Positions 52,095-62,330 of a stretch of DNA of 64,000 bases are shown here, in pieces. Within the stretch, counting starts at the first letter, position 1, and every line of letters begins with the position of its first letter. Both the position numbers and the translations under genes were made by a program. The notes below the pieces were generated by a model that worked only from the letters and a program-made list of their open reading frames with translations, was not told where the DNA came from and did no database searches. The DNA comes from Icerya purchasi (Eukaryota > Arthropoda > Insecta > Hemiptera > Monophlebidae). The stretch spans positions 139,636,172 through 139,700,171 of the forward strand of contig CM077115.1 of the NCBI GenBank assembly GCA_039619475.1, given 5' to 3'.

Positions 52095-53025
52095 TTTAAA
52101 GGTAAAATTCAAAAATAATTAAATAATGAAATAAAAAATAATAAAATAAAACTAAATATAAATTATCGAAAAATTGGTGCGAGAGTAAATGTGCGTGTAT
52201 GTATGATACTGTTGTGGGTCGGGGCTAACCAATCATCAATCACAGCAAGAAGAAGCGTGTACCTGATTCGATAAAGACCAACAGTTACGGGCCGGAAAGG
52301 AAAAAGGAAAAGATCAGAGGTAGAAGGAAGATTTTTTAGTTGACAGTTAGTCGCGTTTTACCCTTAATTCAAATAATTACTCTTTTTTAGTGATGTTTTT
52401 ACCTTCGACCAAGAAATTTTTGATTTTTGAAGTAGTTTCTATTGTCAGTAGAAGGGGTAGTCTCACCATTCGTTGCAAGTCGCTTGTTTTTGTCTTGCTT
52501 CGTAACTTTCTTTCATCAGTATAAGTTAATGTTTTCTAGAAGTTATTGTCGGATATAAACAAGTTTAAAGGCGCGATTAATCAAAACTTCATAATCGTTA
52601 AAGTATCGTTCGCATTGGTCACGGAATTTAGAATTAAAATATAAAAAGTATCTTTTTCGCCACCGAGGTCTTGGACGTCGCAACAACAACGCATTCCACC
52701 ATATCCTGCCGCCATCGGATTTGTCGCCGACAACAGTGATGCGTACCATTTTATATTTATTTTTTTATAATCGTCGTTGTTTTCGTTGTCATATACGTAT
52801 AATAATTATAATTAATAATTGGTTTTCAGCAGTCGACCGGTAACGAAAGATTCGCGTAGGGTATCAGTAAATATATAGATAAAAATTCAAACTGATCATT
52901 TCGACTTAAAAATAATAACAATAATCACCATAATAATCATAATAATAAATAAAATAAGATCCACGAGTTTGAAAACCTCTCGTGGTTAGCATCCCTGAGG
53001 ACTAGAATACCAAGCATTAATCGTT

Positions 53026-53028
<3 letters not shown>
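52092..53028 (+). mobile_element. Solo LTR, copy 3, inverted relative to copies 1 and 2
   Basis: Begins TGGTTTAAAGG after an AT tract and ends TTAATCGTTACA before another AT tract. The parts GGTGCGAGAGTAAATGTGCG (52178-52197) and GGTTAGCATCCCTGAGGACT (52984-53003) are the reverse complements of landmarks in copies 1 and 2. The first ~20 bases (TGTAATGTGACC...) typical of the family are missing or replaced by AT repeats. ATAT on each side fits a 4 bp duplication but cannot be proved in AT sequence. Confidence 0.65.

Positions 53029-53062
<34 letters not shown>
53029..53062. repeat. (AT)n microsatellite
   Basis: Pure AT repeat right of the solo LTR. A further (AT)n tract lies at 53318-53346. 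Confidence 0.9.
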
Positions 53063-53068
<6 letters not shown>

Positions 53069-53309
53069 TACAACGTAATTCTTAGGCTACCCCCATTCAA
53101 AAAAATGTCCCAATTTTATGTAACGCAAAATGTCCCAAAAAAATATCCCAATTTTAGGTAACGTTTGTTATATTTTATAGGATTTTTGTTATTGTTATTT
53201 TAAAAATGTTACAATTTTATGTAATGAAATATGTAACGAAAAAATGTCTTAATTTTATATAATGAAAGTTAAATGTTAGAATAGGACTTTTGCGAGGCCA
53301 AAATGGCCG

Positions 53310-53349
<40 letters not shown>

Positions 53350-54699
53350 AACTAGGTTTTCGAAAACGACTCTGATGAAATTCGCGAATAGAGGTTTTTA
53401 GAGGTTCGGGATCGATTTGACGAGTTCTCATCGTTGAAGAAATTCTATAAAACGCATTTGAAAAGGGGGGCCAACGTGTTCAAGCGATCATTATACTTTT
53501 AGGGTTTATTAAAAAGTAAACAATTTCTTATTTACCATAGTAACTAGATAAAGATATCTTATCTTTGTTTTGTAACGAAACTGATGAAATATATTTATTT
53601 GCGCTTTAAACAACGGATTTAAGTATTATGCCAATTCAGATATGCTAGGTCATCAGATGATGATTTACAATAATATTTCTCGCTTATGAATTTTGAAGAT
53701 GAAGACATCGTATATTTGTTTCAACATATTTATTTACACTTTAGACAACGGATTTAAGTATTATGCCAATTTAAATATGCGCCATATTAAATATTACGCA
53801 AACTAAAATATACATTCTGAATTAAAATATAGCGTACAGTGTGCAATTGTATATTGTATTTTTAATTATTTATGAAACTTATGAATATATTTTAACTGAT
53901 CTGCGAGTTTGGAATAGGTCCGGGCAAAGCTCGGTCGACTTCAAAATTGATCGGCATTCTGGCTAAAATAAATTAAAAATTAAAAAAAAATAAATAAAAA
54001 TAAAGAAATCCCGTCATAACCAGCCGGTAATTAATTTCTGAAACATTATTATTGCGGAACTATCTGATTTTTCGTCGTATGCGTTCGTTGACCGTTCATA
54101 GCACGGTTATTTTGCAACAAAAAAGTGGTTTGCGAAAAACTATTTTAGTATGTAGAAAGATGTATACTTATGTAATAAGATTTCCGAAAAAGATTTGAAC
54201 GATTTTGATGAAATTCGCAAATTACAGGTTTTTCTAGAAATCGATTAGTCGAGAAAACTGAATGGAACGAGCAATTTTAGGAGGGAGACGACCGGTGTTT
54301 AAGTGGTCATCATATTTTTAGGGTTTATGAAAAATTAAAGAATACGCTTATTTACAATAGTAAAAAATAGGCAACATCAAGTTGACCCCCCACCCCCCTA
54401 TGATGGAATTCCAAAATCAAATTTCACTAAAATTTTACTCATTTTGTGTCGAATTGTGCTGAAAAATAAAAATTTTGTACCGCGCTATAACACGGAGTGT
54501 TAGGGAACATTTTTGCGATTTTGACGATAGTACCCCTAAAATTTGAAGATTTCTAAAAAACCGACTACATCCCCGGGTAGCAATTTTTTTGTCTCGAATT
54601 GCACTGATAATAATAGCTTTTTGTTTGCTGCACCATTAACGTGGAATATAAATTAAAAATTGAGAGCTGCTGGGGTGGACTAAACGAGCTTATCTTCAT
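53063..54699. other. Region of diverged local repeats
   Basis: No gene. Two diverged copies of a ~195 base unit lie at 53345-53540 and 54170-54365 (shared TTTGATGAAATTCGC-like, AAACTAG and TTTTAGGGTTTAT landmarks). Inside, a shorter unit with AACGGATTTAAGTATTATGC occurs at 53612-53631 and 53745-53764. Part 53095-53280 contains imperfect repeats of AATGTCCCAA/TTTTATGTAA. Mutual spacing suggests old segmental duplications. Confidence 0.5.
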
Positions 54700-54918
54700 A
54701 GTGTCATACTTAATTCTTGAGCGTCGGCGACTACCTATTCATACATTTCAGCTTTACGATATAGGAAGCGTACTAGACAATTGTTATATGTAACGCGAGT
54801 GTACACACGCAAGAGACTACATTTGTAACTGATTAGTAAATGTTTGATTTATCGCACTACAAATGCAGTCCCGTGTGTATCTACTGTGCACTAACTAGCG
54901 CGCATATGATGGTATACG
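54700..54918 (+). repeat. Dispersed repeat, copy B (partner at 1340-1562)
   Basis: Plus-strand match to the inverted sequence at 1340-1562; see that entry for landmarks. Immediately followed by the hAT-like terminus at 54920. Confidence 0.6.
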
Positions 54919-54919
54919 T

Positions 54920-55200
54920 CAGTAATGGCGAACCTATGACCCGCGGGTCAGACCCTGACCCAAGCAGGTTTTTTAAGTGACCCACGTGTAGATTTTTATA
55001 AACTTATTTTCTATATCATAAAAGAGAAAACAGACGAACCGAAATGTTAAAAAAAATAAAGTATACAAATCTAATGTAGAATTTATAAAAAATATTTTTA
55101 AGCAGATGACTGTAGCTAGCTGATTTTCTATTTTCACTGCATTTGTGTATGCGTCGGGTAGGGTACATTTATTTACTAAAATACTGATTCATTATAATAA
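54920..55200 (+). mobile_element. hAT-like element end
   Basis: Starts CAGTAATGGCGAACCTATGA, then CCCGCGGGTCAGACC. CAGTGATGGCGAACCT-type ends are typical of the hAT superfamily (Buster/Charlie-like). No transposase and no matching opposite end is seen within the next kilobases, so this is one terminal fragment; the right limit is not defined. Confidence 0.5.
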
Positions 55201-55850
55201 TGGAATTAATATAACCCATCCAGTTTTTTTTTGTTTTTTTTTATTTTAAAAATAAGTTGTCGGTCTCACAGAGCAAATATGCTCGTTGTGTGAGTGACCA
55301 ACGACCAACACTCTTATCAACGTTTATTAAAATATATATATAGTAGAAAAATTAAAACTAAATTAACTTATTTCATAAATAACAATTATAATAAAACTAG
55401 CATTATATTAAAATAATAGTATACATATATATATACGTAAGCTAATAAATAACATGCCGCGTAATATGCATCTGTACACCAATACATGCGGACAGCTTAA
55501 TATTTAAAGTCGACAAAAATATGACCTATGAGAGTTTAAAATCTAGAAAGGACATGACAAAGTCAAAAACCAACACAAAAGAGCGAGGTATAGCTTCAAT
55601 CTTTGCACCATTCCTTCAACCATTTTTGCACCTCCTTTTTCCACACACCGATTTTTTTTTCCCCCTCTAGTATATATCATTAGGGATTGCACTTATTTAA
55701 ATTAATTAAAACTGAGCCATCAGTGTTGTCAATTCGTAGATTTACCCCGCGGGGATAAATGTAATATGTATAATACTTTGGTTTCTTGTTAACCGGATTT
55801 TTTCCCTCAGTGGTAATTTTATATTATTGACATTAAATTCTAGTAATCTA
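55201..55850. other. Unassigned sequence with retroelement-like tail
   Basis: At 55225-55245 there is a T-rich run followed by a hairpin with arms GAGCA/TGCTC (55275-55290), possibly a minus-strand retroelement 3' end. The rest up to the mariner shows no recognised feature. Confidence 0.35.
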
Positions 55851-57149
55851 CGAGGGTGGTTCAAATATAAACCGGAATTTTTAAATAAACGCGCGAAAAA
55901 TTTATTGTGGAAAAAGTGGTTGCACTGGCAGTTAGACCGGTTTGTTACGAAGCGTGTAGAGCAATTAGAACCGCGTAAGCTCACTTTTTAGTCTAGTTAG
56001 AGCCATGAGTGAAAAAGAAGTACCAGTGTCTGTTGCGCAACGCATCATTATTCGTTTTTTAGTCAAAGACGACGTAAAATCCGTGGAAATTTACCGAAAA
56101 TTACGCGAACAGTTCGGCGATGAGTGTCTCTGCAAAACTCAAGTGTACGAGTGGTGTTCCGCGTTTCGAAAAGGACGTGAAGTGGTGTCAAACATAGCAC
56201 ATGCGCGGCACCCAAAAACCAGCATTACAGATGAACACGTCAAAGCCATCGAACAACTCATTTTGGCTGACCGACGCGTCCGTGTACGCGAGACCGACGA
56301 ATTGGGCATCAGCATAGGTAGTATTGAGACAATAATTCATGATCGGCTAGGTTATCGCAAAATTGCAGCCAGATGGGTGCCAAGACTTCTGAATTTTGAA
56401 CAGAAATTCACTCGTTGGGAAGTTTGTACGCGTCTCCTGCAGCGGTATGAAGAGGAAGGAGAGAATTTATCGCGGCGAATATTCACCACGGACGAAACTT
56501 GGGTACACTACTATACGCCGGAGAGTAAACGCTCGTCTATGGAGTGGCGGAAGAAAAAAGAGGGAGCGCCAGTCAAAGCGAAGGTTACACAGTCAGCTGG
56601 GAAGGTGTTGTGTACCGTGTTTTGGGACATGAAGGGAGTGATCGCAGTCGATTTCCTAACTGAACAACGTACTGTGACGGCGCAGTATTACAGTAACCTC
56701 CTAAAAAACACAGTCAAACCGGCCTATCGAACAAAAAGGCGCGAAATTCCGATCCGTAGTGCGATACTGCTTCAAGACAACGCCAGGCCACATACCGCTC
56801 GGCTCACGATGGAGACATTGGCCGAATTGGGCTGGGAAACACTTAAACATCCTCCTTACAGTCCAGATTTGTCGCCTTGTGATTATTATTTCTTTGGCCC
56901 GTTGAAAGAAGCACTTGGTGGACAACGTTTCGACAGCAATGATGAGGTAGAATCGTTCGTGCGCAAATGGCTATGTGACAAGTCGCGAGATTTTTACGAA
57001 AAAGGAATAAAAAAATTGCCGGAGAGGTGGAAAAAGTGCGTAGCGTGCGAGGGGGGTTATCTCGAAAAATTGTAAAAAATATGAGCACTGTAAGTATAAA
57101 ATAAAAAATTTTTATGACGAAATTCCGGTTTATATTTGAACCACCCTCG
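55851..57149 (+). mobile_element. Intact mariner transposon
   Basis: 1299 bases between TA dinucleotides (55849-55850 and 57150-57151). The terminal inverted repeats are 30 bases (55851-55880 and 57120-57149) and identical; they begin CGAGGGTGGTTCAAATA. One uninterrupted transposase ORF fills the centre. Length, TA duplication and structure are those of a complete mariner. No substitution separates the two ends, so the copy is probably young. Confidence 0.95.
56005..57075 (+). CDS. mariner transposase (DD34D)
   Basis: 356 codons, uninterrupted, from ATG at 56005 (the first ATG after the left repeat). N-terminal helix-turn-helix domains bind the inverted repeats: residues 1-110 include CLCKTQVYEWCSAFRKG and ISIGSIETIIH, followed by the RWVPRLL linker motif (residues 123-129). 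The catalytic triad is D163 (FTTDETWVHYY), D258 (LLQDNARPHTA) and D293 (HPPYSPDLSPCDYYFF), with 34 residues between the second and third, so the DD34D motif of true mariners. All diagnostic motifs are intact. GC is much higher than in neighbouring DNA, as for recently arrived mariners. The subfamily is not assigned. Confidence 0.95.
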   Translation: MSEKEVPVSVAQRIIIRFLVKDDVKSVEIYRKLREQFGDECLCKTQVYEWCSAFRKGREVVSNIAHARHPKTSITDEHVKAIEQLILADRRVRVRETDELGISIGSIETIIHDRLGYRKIAARWVPRLLNFEQKFTRWEVCTRLLQRYEEEGENLSRRIFTTDETWVHYYTPESKRSSMEWRKKKEGAPVKAKVTQSAGKVLCTVFWDMKGVIAVDFLTEQRTVTAQYYSNLLKNTVKPAYRTKRREIPIRSAILLQDNARPHTARLTMETLAELGWETLKHPPYSPDLSPCDYYFFGPLKEALGGQRFDSNDEVESFVRKWLCDKSRDFYEKGIKKLPERWKKCVACEGGYLEKL

Positions 57150-57429
57150 TATAATAGAAATAGTATGATCAGGGTGGGACATTTCATCATTTTCACACAT
57201 AATTTATCTAAAGTCGATTTATTTCCAGTGGGGTAGTATAAGTTTCAAACAGCTCTTCTGCATTTTACTTATTTTATTTATTTCCGTTTTCTTAGCCTCA
57301 CATAATATAGTTGAATTCAATATAATATTCTAGACATTATTATTGAATTATAGTATATACGTAGAGTTCGATGTGCTAGTATCTGTTTTATTTTATATAA
57401 AGCTGGAATTGTCTGTCTTATTTTCGAGT

Positions 57430-57720
57430 TTAAACTTTAGATGTGTTTTTTCCAATTCAAAGATTTATCAGTATATATATACGTAGATATTTAAAGTCAT
57501 TTACGTTCTTTAACGGTGGACAAAAACACAAATAGGTATTGATATTTACATGAAGGCAATTGTTATTATGAAGGACAATTCGCGGATCTCGTCTCTTATG
57601 TTTAGAACTGTTCCGAATGTGTAGTACTTTTGATTTATTCATATTTATGCATAACCTCCTATCATGTGGCCATTTAATGAAATTATCTATATCCTCTTGT
57701 ACTTCTTTGTAGTCCAATAT
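57430..57720 (-). pseudogene. Non-LTR reverse transcriptase C-terminal fragment
   Basis: Minus-strand frame: VQEDIDNFIKWPHDRRLCIN, KSKVLHIRNSS, RDPRIVLHNN and VNDFKYLRIYI. This is the thumb-side segment after the RT active site in CR1/Jockey-like elements (L..DID.F..W...N.L.IN..KSKVMHI, then FKYLGI). YADD itself is not included. About 85 residues. Confidence 0.65.
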
Positions 57721-59099
57721 TCGTGAATCAATTTATATCATATAAATTTAATTCATCTTTACTTATAAATTCATTCCAGTTACGTCTCTTTTATGTTTAC
57801 GTGCAACACATGAAATAATTCCCAGTGTTGATTTGTAGTGTATTATTTTCATTTAATATGCTGCTTATATTATCAATCCATTTTTTGATATTACTATAAT
57901 TCTTACAATTTTGTTTACTGTGATACTGAATTAGAGAAGTCATATTTGTGAGGAGAATCGAAGTCTATTATTACCGGTAATAATAAATCCTGTATTACAC
58001 TTGTTCGCTTTTTTTTCCCCCATAGTTAGTGAAAGCGAGATATTGTGCATATTTAATTCATTATCTCCCACCTCAATTGCTAATATAAAAATCACATTAC
58101 CAGGTGGCATGAAAAAGTCTGCTACAAATCCGTTAAATTACGTCGAAACCTTCCTATATTGAAATGTAATACACGAACAAGTTCCATATTAACCTTTTAG
58201 CTTCCTTTAGCTGTATTAAATAAGCTATTGCATTCGTTTTCTCGATCACATATTTGCTGAATACTCGACACAAATATTTTTTTTGCAAAATTGAGTTGGA
58301 GACGACATTAGTGGAACATTAAAGTATGGCGCAGAAGGAGAGAATTGATCACATTTCGATAAATAATGAGCTATCGCGGATTGTATTCGAAAAAGGGTTA
58401 ACGATGTAACACTATTAATCGCCGAGCTTATCAGTAATTGAACTGGTATATAAATATAACGATATGTATCTACATATATACGTAGCTGAATATCTAATAT
58501 ACACACATAAACGCACCCGAATTTTGTAAACACAATCGCACTTTTATCGTTGACCACACTGTACACCGTATACACATAAAACACCGATTTAACTTTATCA
58601 CAATGAAGTACATTTAAAACAAAAGAGATTAACGAAATAGCGAATAGCAACAGATCACCCGCCACCACACGAGAAGGCCCCTTACAATAAAGATACGACC
58701 CTGGCAGAGCGGCAGTTGCACTTTCTTCCCGTACCTGCAACATACAACATTGTACGCGAACACACTATCTCATATCCACCAACTAACAGACGACTCTTGA
58801 GTACCGCCGAACTGTTCTACACCACCTAAGAAGCCTTAATGAAGCGCAAGCAAACTTACAAACATCGGCGCGCACTACACACACTACCCATCACACACAT
58901 ACAGTCTCACACTGAACTCTCGTAGAGGTCATGGCATTTCTCTTGACACCTCCTCGCGTAACCACTACCATGCCCAGCCGGCGCCATAAAATGACGCGAC
59001 GCACGTACACCACATTCATCCCTCCACACACGAAACTGACAACATTTATAATAATTTATTTATATTCTCTTCGGATTGATTGTGAAGTACGCGATCTTG
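57721..59099. other. Unassigned region with higher GC and a 165-codon frame
   Basis: A minus-strand frame from ATG at 58743 to 58246 begins MLQVREESATAALPG and has two hydrophobic stretches, but no domain is recognised; its CAG-GTACGG at the start resembles a splice donor. The segment 58650-59030 is C/A-rich (CACACAC, CGCGTAACC, CCGGCGCC), less AT-rich than its surroundings, and could be a promoter with 5' UTR of an unidentified gene. No call is made. Confidence 0.35.
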
Positions 59100-59417
59100 C
59101 TAGTCCTTCCTAATGTAAATTTTTCCTCTTTTCGACCAGACGTAACGAAAATGCATTAGTCCCGTTTTTTGTTTCGTCTTCCACAGCAAGTCTTTGTAGT
59201 ACCTGGACAGATTTTCGTTCATACAAATCTGGCGTTCACTGCTTAAATTGTTAGTAACTTCTTTGTCCAAGATCCGGTGGTCCCTTTTTTTATCTAATAT
59301 TTTATCCGCTAATCTCCCGGATGTCTTCAATATTATCGGTTTCGGCAATTTCACATTCCTCGAAGGTAGTTTGTGCGCCGCCACATCCTGCAATCGAACA
59401 TAGTCCCAATCGAACAT
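59100..59417 (-). pseudogene. Non-LTR ORF1 fragment (L1-type RNA-binding protein)
   Basis: Minus-strand frame with VRLQDVAAHKLPSRNVKLPK, then ICMNENLSRYYKDLLW and FRYVWSKRGKIYIRKD. The latter mirrors YVNEHLTSAN..LF and FVWVRGGKIFARK of the intact ORF1 at 37106. It is therefore the C-terminal third of a related ORF1, without its PHD finger. Confidence 0.65.
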
Positions 59418-59424
59418 AGTCCCA

Positions 59425-59490
59425 ATTGGCTAAATGGCTTGATAGTTAACTAAAGCCGGGCCATAAAAAAAAAATAAATAAATAAAAACA
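59425..59490 (+). repeat. Retroelement 3' tail with poly(A), copy 3
   Basis: TTGGCTAAATGGCTTGATAG, then TTAACTAAAGCCGGGCC and an A-rich tail with AAAT units. Almost identical to the minus-strand module at 8807-8852. Confidence 0.55.
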
Positions 59491-60000
59491 TAGTCCCAAG
59501 AATTTCACTGTAGATTGGAAGGGTATAGAATTATTATCTAGTGTGAGAGAAATAGTAGGTGAGACAGCACGTCTTCTATGGAATTCAATATATATTGTTT
59601 TGAAAGGACAATTGGTATTTCAGCAGGATTGTAATTTATTTATTATTTTTTGGAGAATATTTTGAGCATTGGAAGAATGGCTGGAAGATAAATAAATGTT
59701 CAAATCGTCGATATAAAGCTGGGCAGTAACGGGAGGCGTGATGCAATTTGCTATATCATTTATAAAGAAAAATAAACAAGGTTGCACTTAGGGCAGAGCC
59801 TTGTGGAATGCCATTCTCTAGCGACATATTGAATTGGTAGTTCTAATCTTAACTTGAAATTTTCTTTCTGTTAGAAAATTTTTAATATAGCTGGCCATAT
59901 TTCCAGTTAATTTAGCGGTTAATAGCTTCTCATTAATAGTCCCCACCGTCATACTCGATCAAACGCTTTTTCCATGTGATTGAAAATAATAAAACGGCTG
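59491..60000 (-). pseudogene. I-clade RT fragment
   Basis: Minus-strand frames give KTIYIEFHRRRAVSPTISL and SIPFQSTVKFLGT at the low end, and, at higher coordinates, GIPQGSALSATLF, a decayed active-site strand and IEYDGG. They align with VVFHRGRPVQ...ATFLGI, GVPQGSALSATLF and FDMEKAFDRVS of the full-length element at 46181-51660. Shifts and stops throughout. Confidence 0.6.
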
Positions 60001-60775
60001 TGTGTGTGTAATTTGTAACGAAAAAGCCACTTCACGTACATACAGTGTAAAAAGACATTTTGAAAAGTTACATTTTAATCTTGGCTTTTTAACAGATGAA
60101 AAAAAAGATGATATTTTTTACAAAAGAAAAAAGAGAATCATTCAGAAACACTGGCAGTGTTTTAAAAACTTCCTTCATTCCAAAAAATAACATTACAGCT
60201 GCTAGTTTTCAACTTGTCCACTGCATTGTTCGCCGCAGGAAATTTTTTTCAGAAGGAGAGTTTCTGAAGCAAACGTTTTCAAAATGTAATACTACTTCGT
60301 TTTCGGGGTTTTTAAATGACAAAAACTCGATTATGAAGCGTATGAATAAGTTACCGATAAGTCGCAATACAATTCAAGATCGAGTGTAATGGAATTAGAA
60401 AGAAATAGTTGTTCGCAAATACGTGACCACTTAAATTATGCAGAAATGCATTCAATTGCTTTAGATGAGAGTAATGATTTAAATGCACAATCAGCAATTT
60501 TTGCTCTATATAAATCAGGCAATGTAATGGAAGAAGAGTTACTGAAACTAATCGGGTTGAAAGGGAAGTGTTCTATCGGTCTTGATATTTTTAAAGAATT
60601 TGATATTGCATTTAAAGAAATGGATATTGCCCTACAGAAAATTGTTTCCGTGACAATAGATGGTGCACCAAATATGGTAGGGAAAAACATTGATTTTATC
60701 CAGTATCTTAGGCAAAATATTACACATTCTCCGATTGAATTTCATTGTACAATACACCAGCAAGTTATATTGTGA
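60001..60775 (+). pseudogene. hAT transposase N-terminal half (BED finger, GTF2IRD2/ZBED5-like)
   Basis: CVICNEKATSRTYSVKRHFE and KLH form a BED-type zinc finger. After a frame change comes ITAASFQLVHCIVRRRKFFS, and after a stop at 60388 the frame SIALDESNDLNAQSAIFALY, VTIDGAPNMVGKN and FHCTIHQQ, matching in order the L.LDES.D....AQL.IF, T.DGAP.M.G and HCI.HQ.. motifs of this hAT group. It ends abruptly at 60775 where another retroelement fragment begins. The catalytic region beyond is missing. Confidence 0.7.
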
Positions 60776-61340
60776 TGAAGAAGAATTGGAATGAGGGAGA
60801 CACTCGGAGACAGGAGGTGTAAAGGCTCTAGCTATTTTCCAGATTTGAGAAAAAGGCGTATCTCTAGAGAAAGAAAAACAGAATCGTTCCCAAGCGTTCT
60901 TCTTGGCTATTTTGAGCATAAACCGGGCTCTAGCGTTGTCTTTTTTATGAGCTAAGATGTTGGACATTGAAAAACGGGAACGAAAAGATTTGAAGGTTGC
61001 AGTACTTTTTTTTAAAAAGCTAAATTAAACTCCTCGTTCCACCAGAGAGAGGAAGCGATAGAAGCCCTATAACGCCGAGAGGATAGAAGAAGAGGACAGT
61101 GAGAAGGCAGAATAAAGAAATTGAGTGCAAAGATATGAAAGTGAGCGAGGAATTACCAGAGAGCTAAATGTAACACAGTTAGTTTTGAAAAGAAGTTAAC
61201 GGGGTAAGTGAAATAGCACAAATGGGATTAGATGTGAGACATCATTGATGAGCGTATATGGTAGTGAAGGATAAAGAAAGAACCATTTGGAAGGGGAACT
61301 AGGTCGGATGGATATAAAGTGAGCGTCTGTTAGAAAAGGA
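60776..61340 (-). pseudogene. I-like ORF2 fragment (endonuclease-RT linker)
   Basis: Minus-strand frames include ASIASSLWWNEEFNLAF and FLAHKKDNARARFMLKIA-type sequence, then NAWERFCFSFSRDTPFSQIW and ARAFTPPVSE. These match CVASSLWWNEECNAAF, NFLAHKQANARARFIRKAVK, and SWKKFCSSFSRNTSLSHIW of the I-like ORF2 at 41226. The fragment starts exactly where the hAT sequence stops. Neither end shows a poly(A) tail. Confidence 0.7.
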
Positions 61341-61660
61341 GGAGGCGTATTTATTTAATGCAAAAAAATTGCTACTTTTTTTTGTTTTTCCCGCGTGAAA
61401 CAGAGAAATCAATGAAAAACGTTATTCGCAAAATTTCCTACTCAGCGTGATAAATTGTGCGAGGAGGATGTTTCTCACCGGTATAAACGGCGAACGGTGT
61501 TAAGGAGTAAAAAAAAAATAAGGTGGCACAATGTTCAAAACAACTAGTAAATTTTTCGGAATTAACGCTCGATTTTACGATGTTGCACGTGCTTTTGAGA
61601 CTACAAATTTGTGTCTCCAGAATGCAGAGAATATGTTTCTATTTTTTATTATTATTTCTA
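61341..61660. other. Probable upstream part of the oxidase gene
   Basis: No frame. A polypyrimidine-rich stretch TTCTATTTTTTATTATTATTTCTAG ending at 61661 could be a splice acceptor for a non-coding first exon further upstream, so part of this may be an intron. Confidence 0.35.
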
Positions 61661-61693
61661 GGTAATAAGCAATTTTAAGTAATTTACGTGAAT

Positions 61694-61890
61694 ATGGCGA
61701 ACTTGAAAGTATGCGTAATTGGCGCCGGTATAGTTGGTTTATCGACAGCAATGGAGATTCAACAAAAGCATCCTTCCGTCAAGCTAACAGTAATCGCTGA
61801 AAAGTTCAATGCCGAAACGACTAGTGATGGAGCGGCCGGTCTTTTCGAACCGCATCCTAGTTTTATGGGTCCGGATGTCAATATTACTAG
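61694..61890 (+). CDS. D-amino-acid/D-aspartate oxidase, first coding exon
   Basis: Starts at ATG 61694 (an earlier GTG in frame is not a eukaryotic start) and encodes 65 residues plus two bases before the donor GTATGT at 61891. The N-terminus LKVCVIGAGIVGLSTAMEIQ is the Rossmann dinucleotide-binding G-x-G-x-x-G of FAD enzymes, and ETTSDGAAGLFEPH is the T-T-S/T-D-x-A-A-G motif near the flavin in D-amino-acid and D-aspartate oxidases. Such enzymes oxidise D-amino acids in peroxisomes to the 2-oxo acid, ammonia and hydrogen peroxide. Which of the two it is cannot be told from this exon. Later exons are not found before the window ends. Confidence 0.88.
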
Positions 61891-62117
61891 GTATGTTGCA
61901 ACTAGTAAATCGTTAAGTTTCTCATTTGTCGACTGCTAGATTAACTATATCGGTTTTATTATCGTATAGACCAGTTGAGCTTTCGGTAGCACTTGAGTTG
62001 ACTATTAATTTAACGGTCAAATTCTATTTTAATCTGATTAAACGGAAACTACACTAGAACAAAAAAAAAAAAAAACCGTTTCTACGGAATTAAGTTCAAT
62101 GGTTCTTAAATATTGGG

Positions 62118-62330
62118 GGCCCCCAGTTCATTTTTGGTCGTAATTATAGTTCGTTCATTTTTGCTGTTATTTATAGTGTGTGAACTAATACAAATTACGA
62201 ATAACAGGAAAATAAGCGAACTAAAATTACGACTAAAAATAAAAATGGCGTGGAAATGCGAAGAACCGTAAAGAGAAAATTTTAAAAATAACGTCAAAAT
62301 AATATATGAAATGTAGTAATTTTAAAAAAG
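62118..62330. mobile_element. Merlin deletion derivative in oxidase intron 1
   Basis: From CCAGTTCATTTTTGGTCG the sequence follows the Merlin left end (17208 onward), including both palindrome arms (about 62130-62171 and 62200-62240). At about 62277-62327 it matches 17505-17570 (AAAATAATATA...GTAGTAATT), so the part equivalent to 17345-17500 is missing. No transposase. The outer GGTAAGCTG terminal bases are not recognisable; here the edge reads GGGGGCCCCC. Confidence 0.65.

Noticed and set aside
52543..52749. 68-codon minus-strand frame MVRITVVGDKSDGG
   Set aside because: Lies wholly within solo LTR copy 3 and has no domain.
55742..55984. 80-codon minus-strand frame crossing the mariner left end
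   Set aside because: It spans the transposon boundary, so it cannot be an old gene.
61688..61693. Earlier GTG start for the oxidase exon
   Set aside because: Eukaryotic genes of this family start at ATG, and MANLKVCVIGAG fits the usual short N-terminus before the FAD motif.
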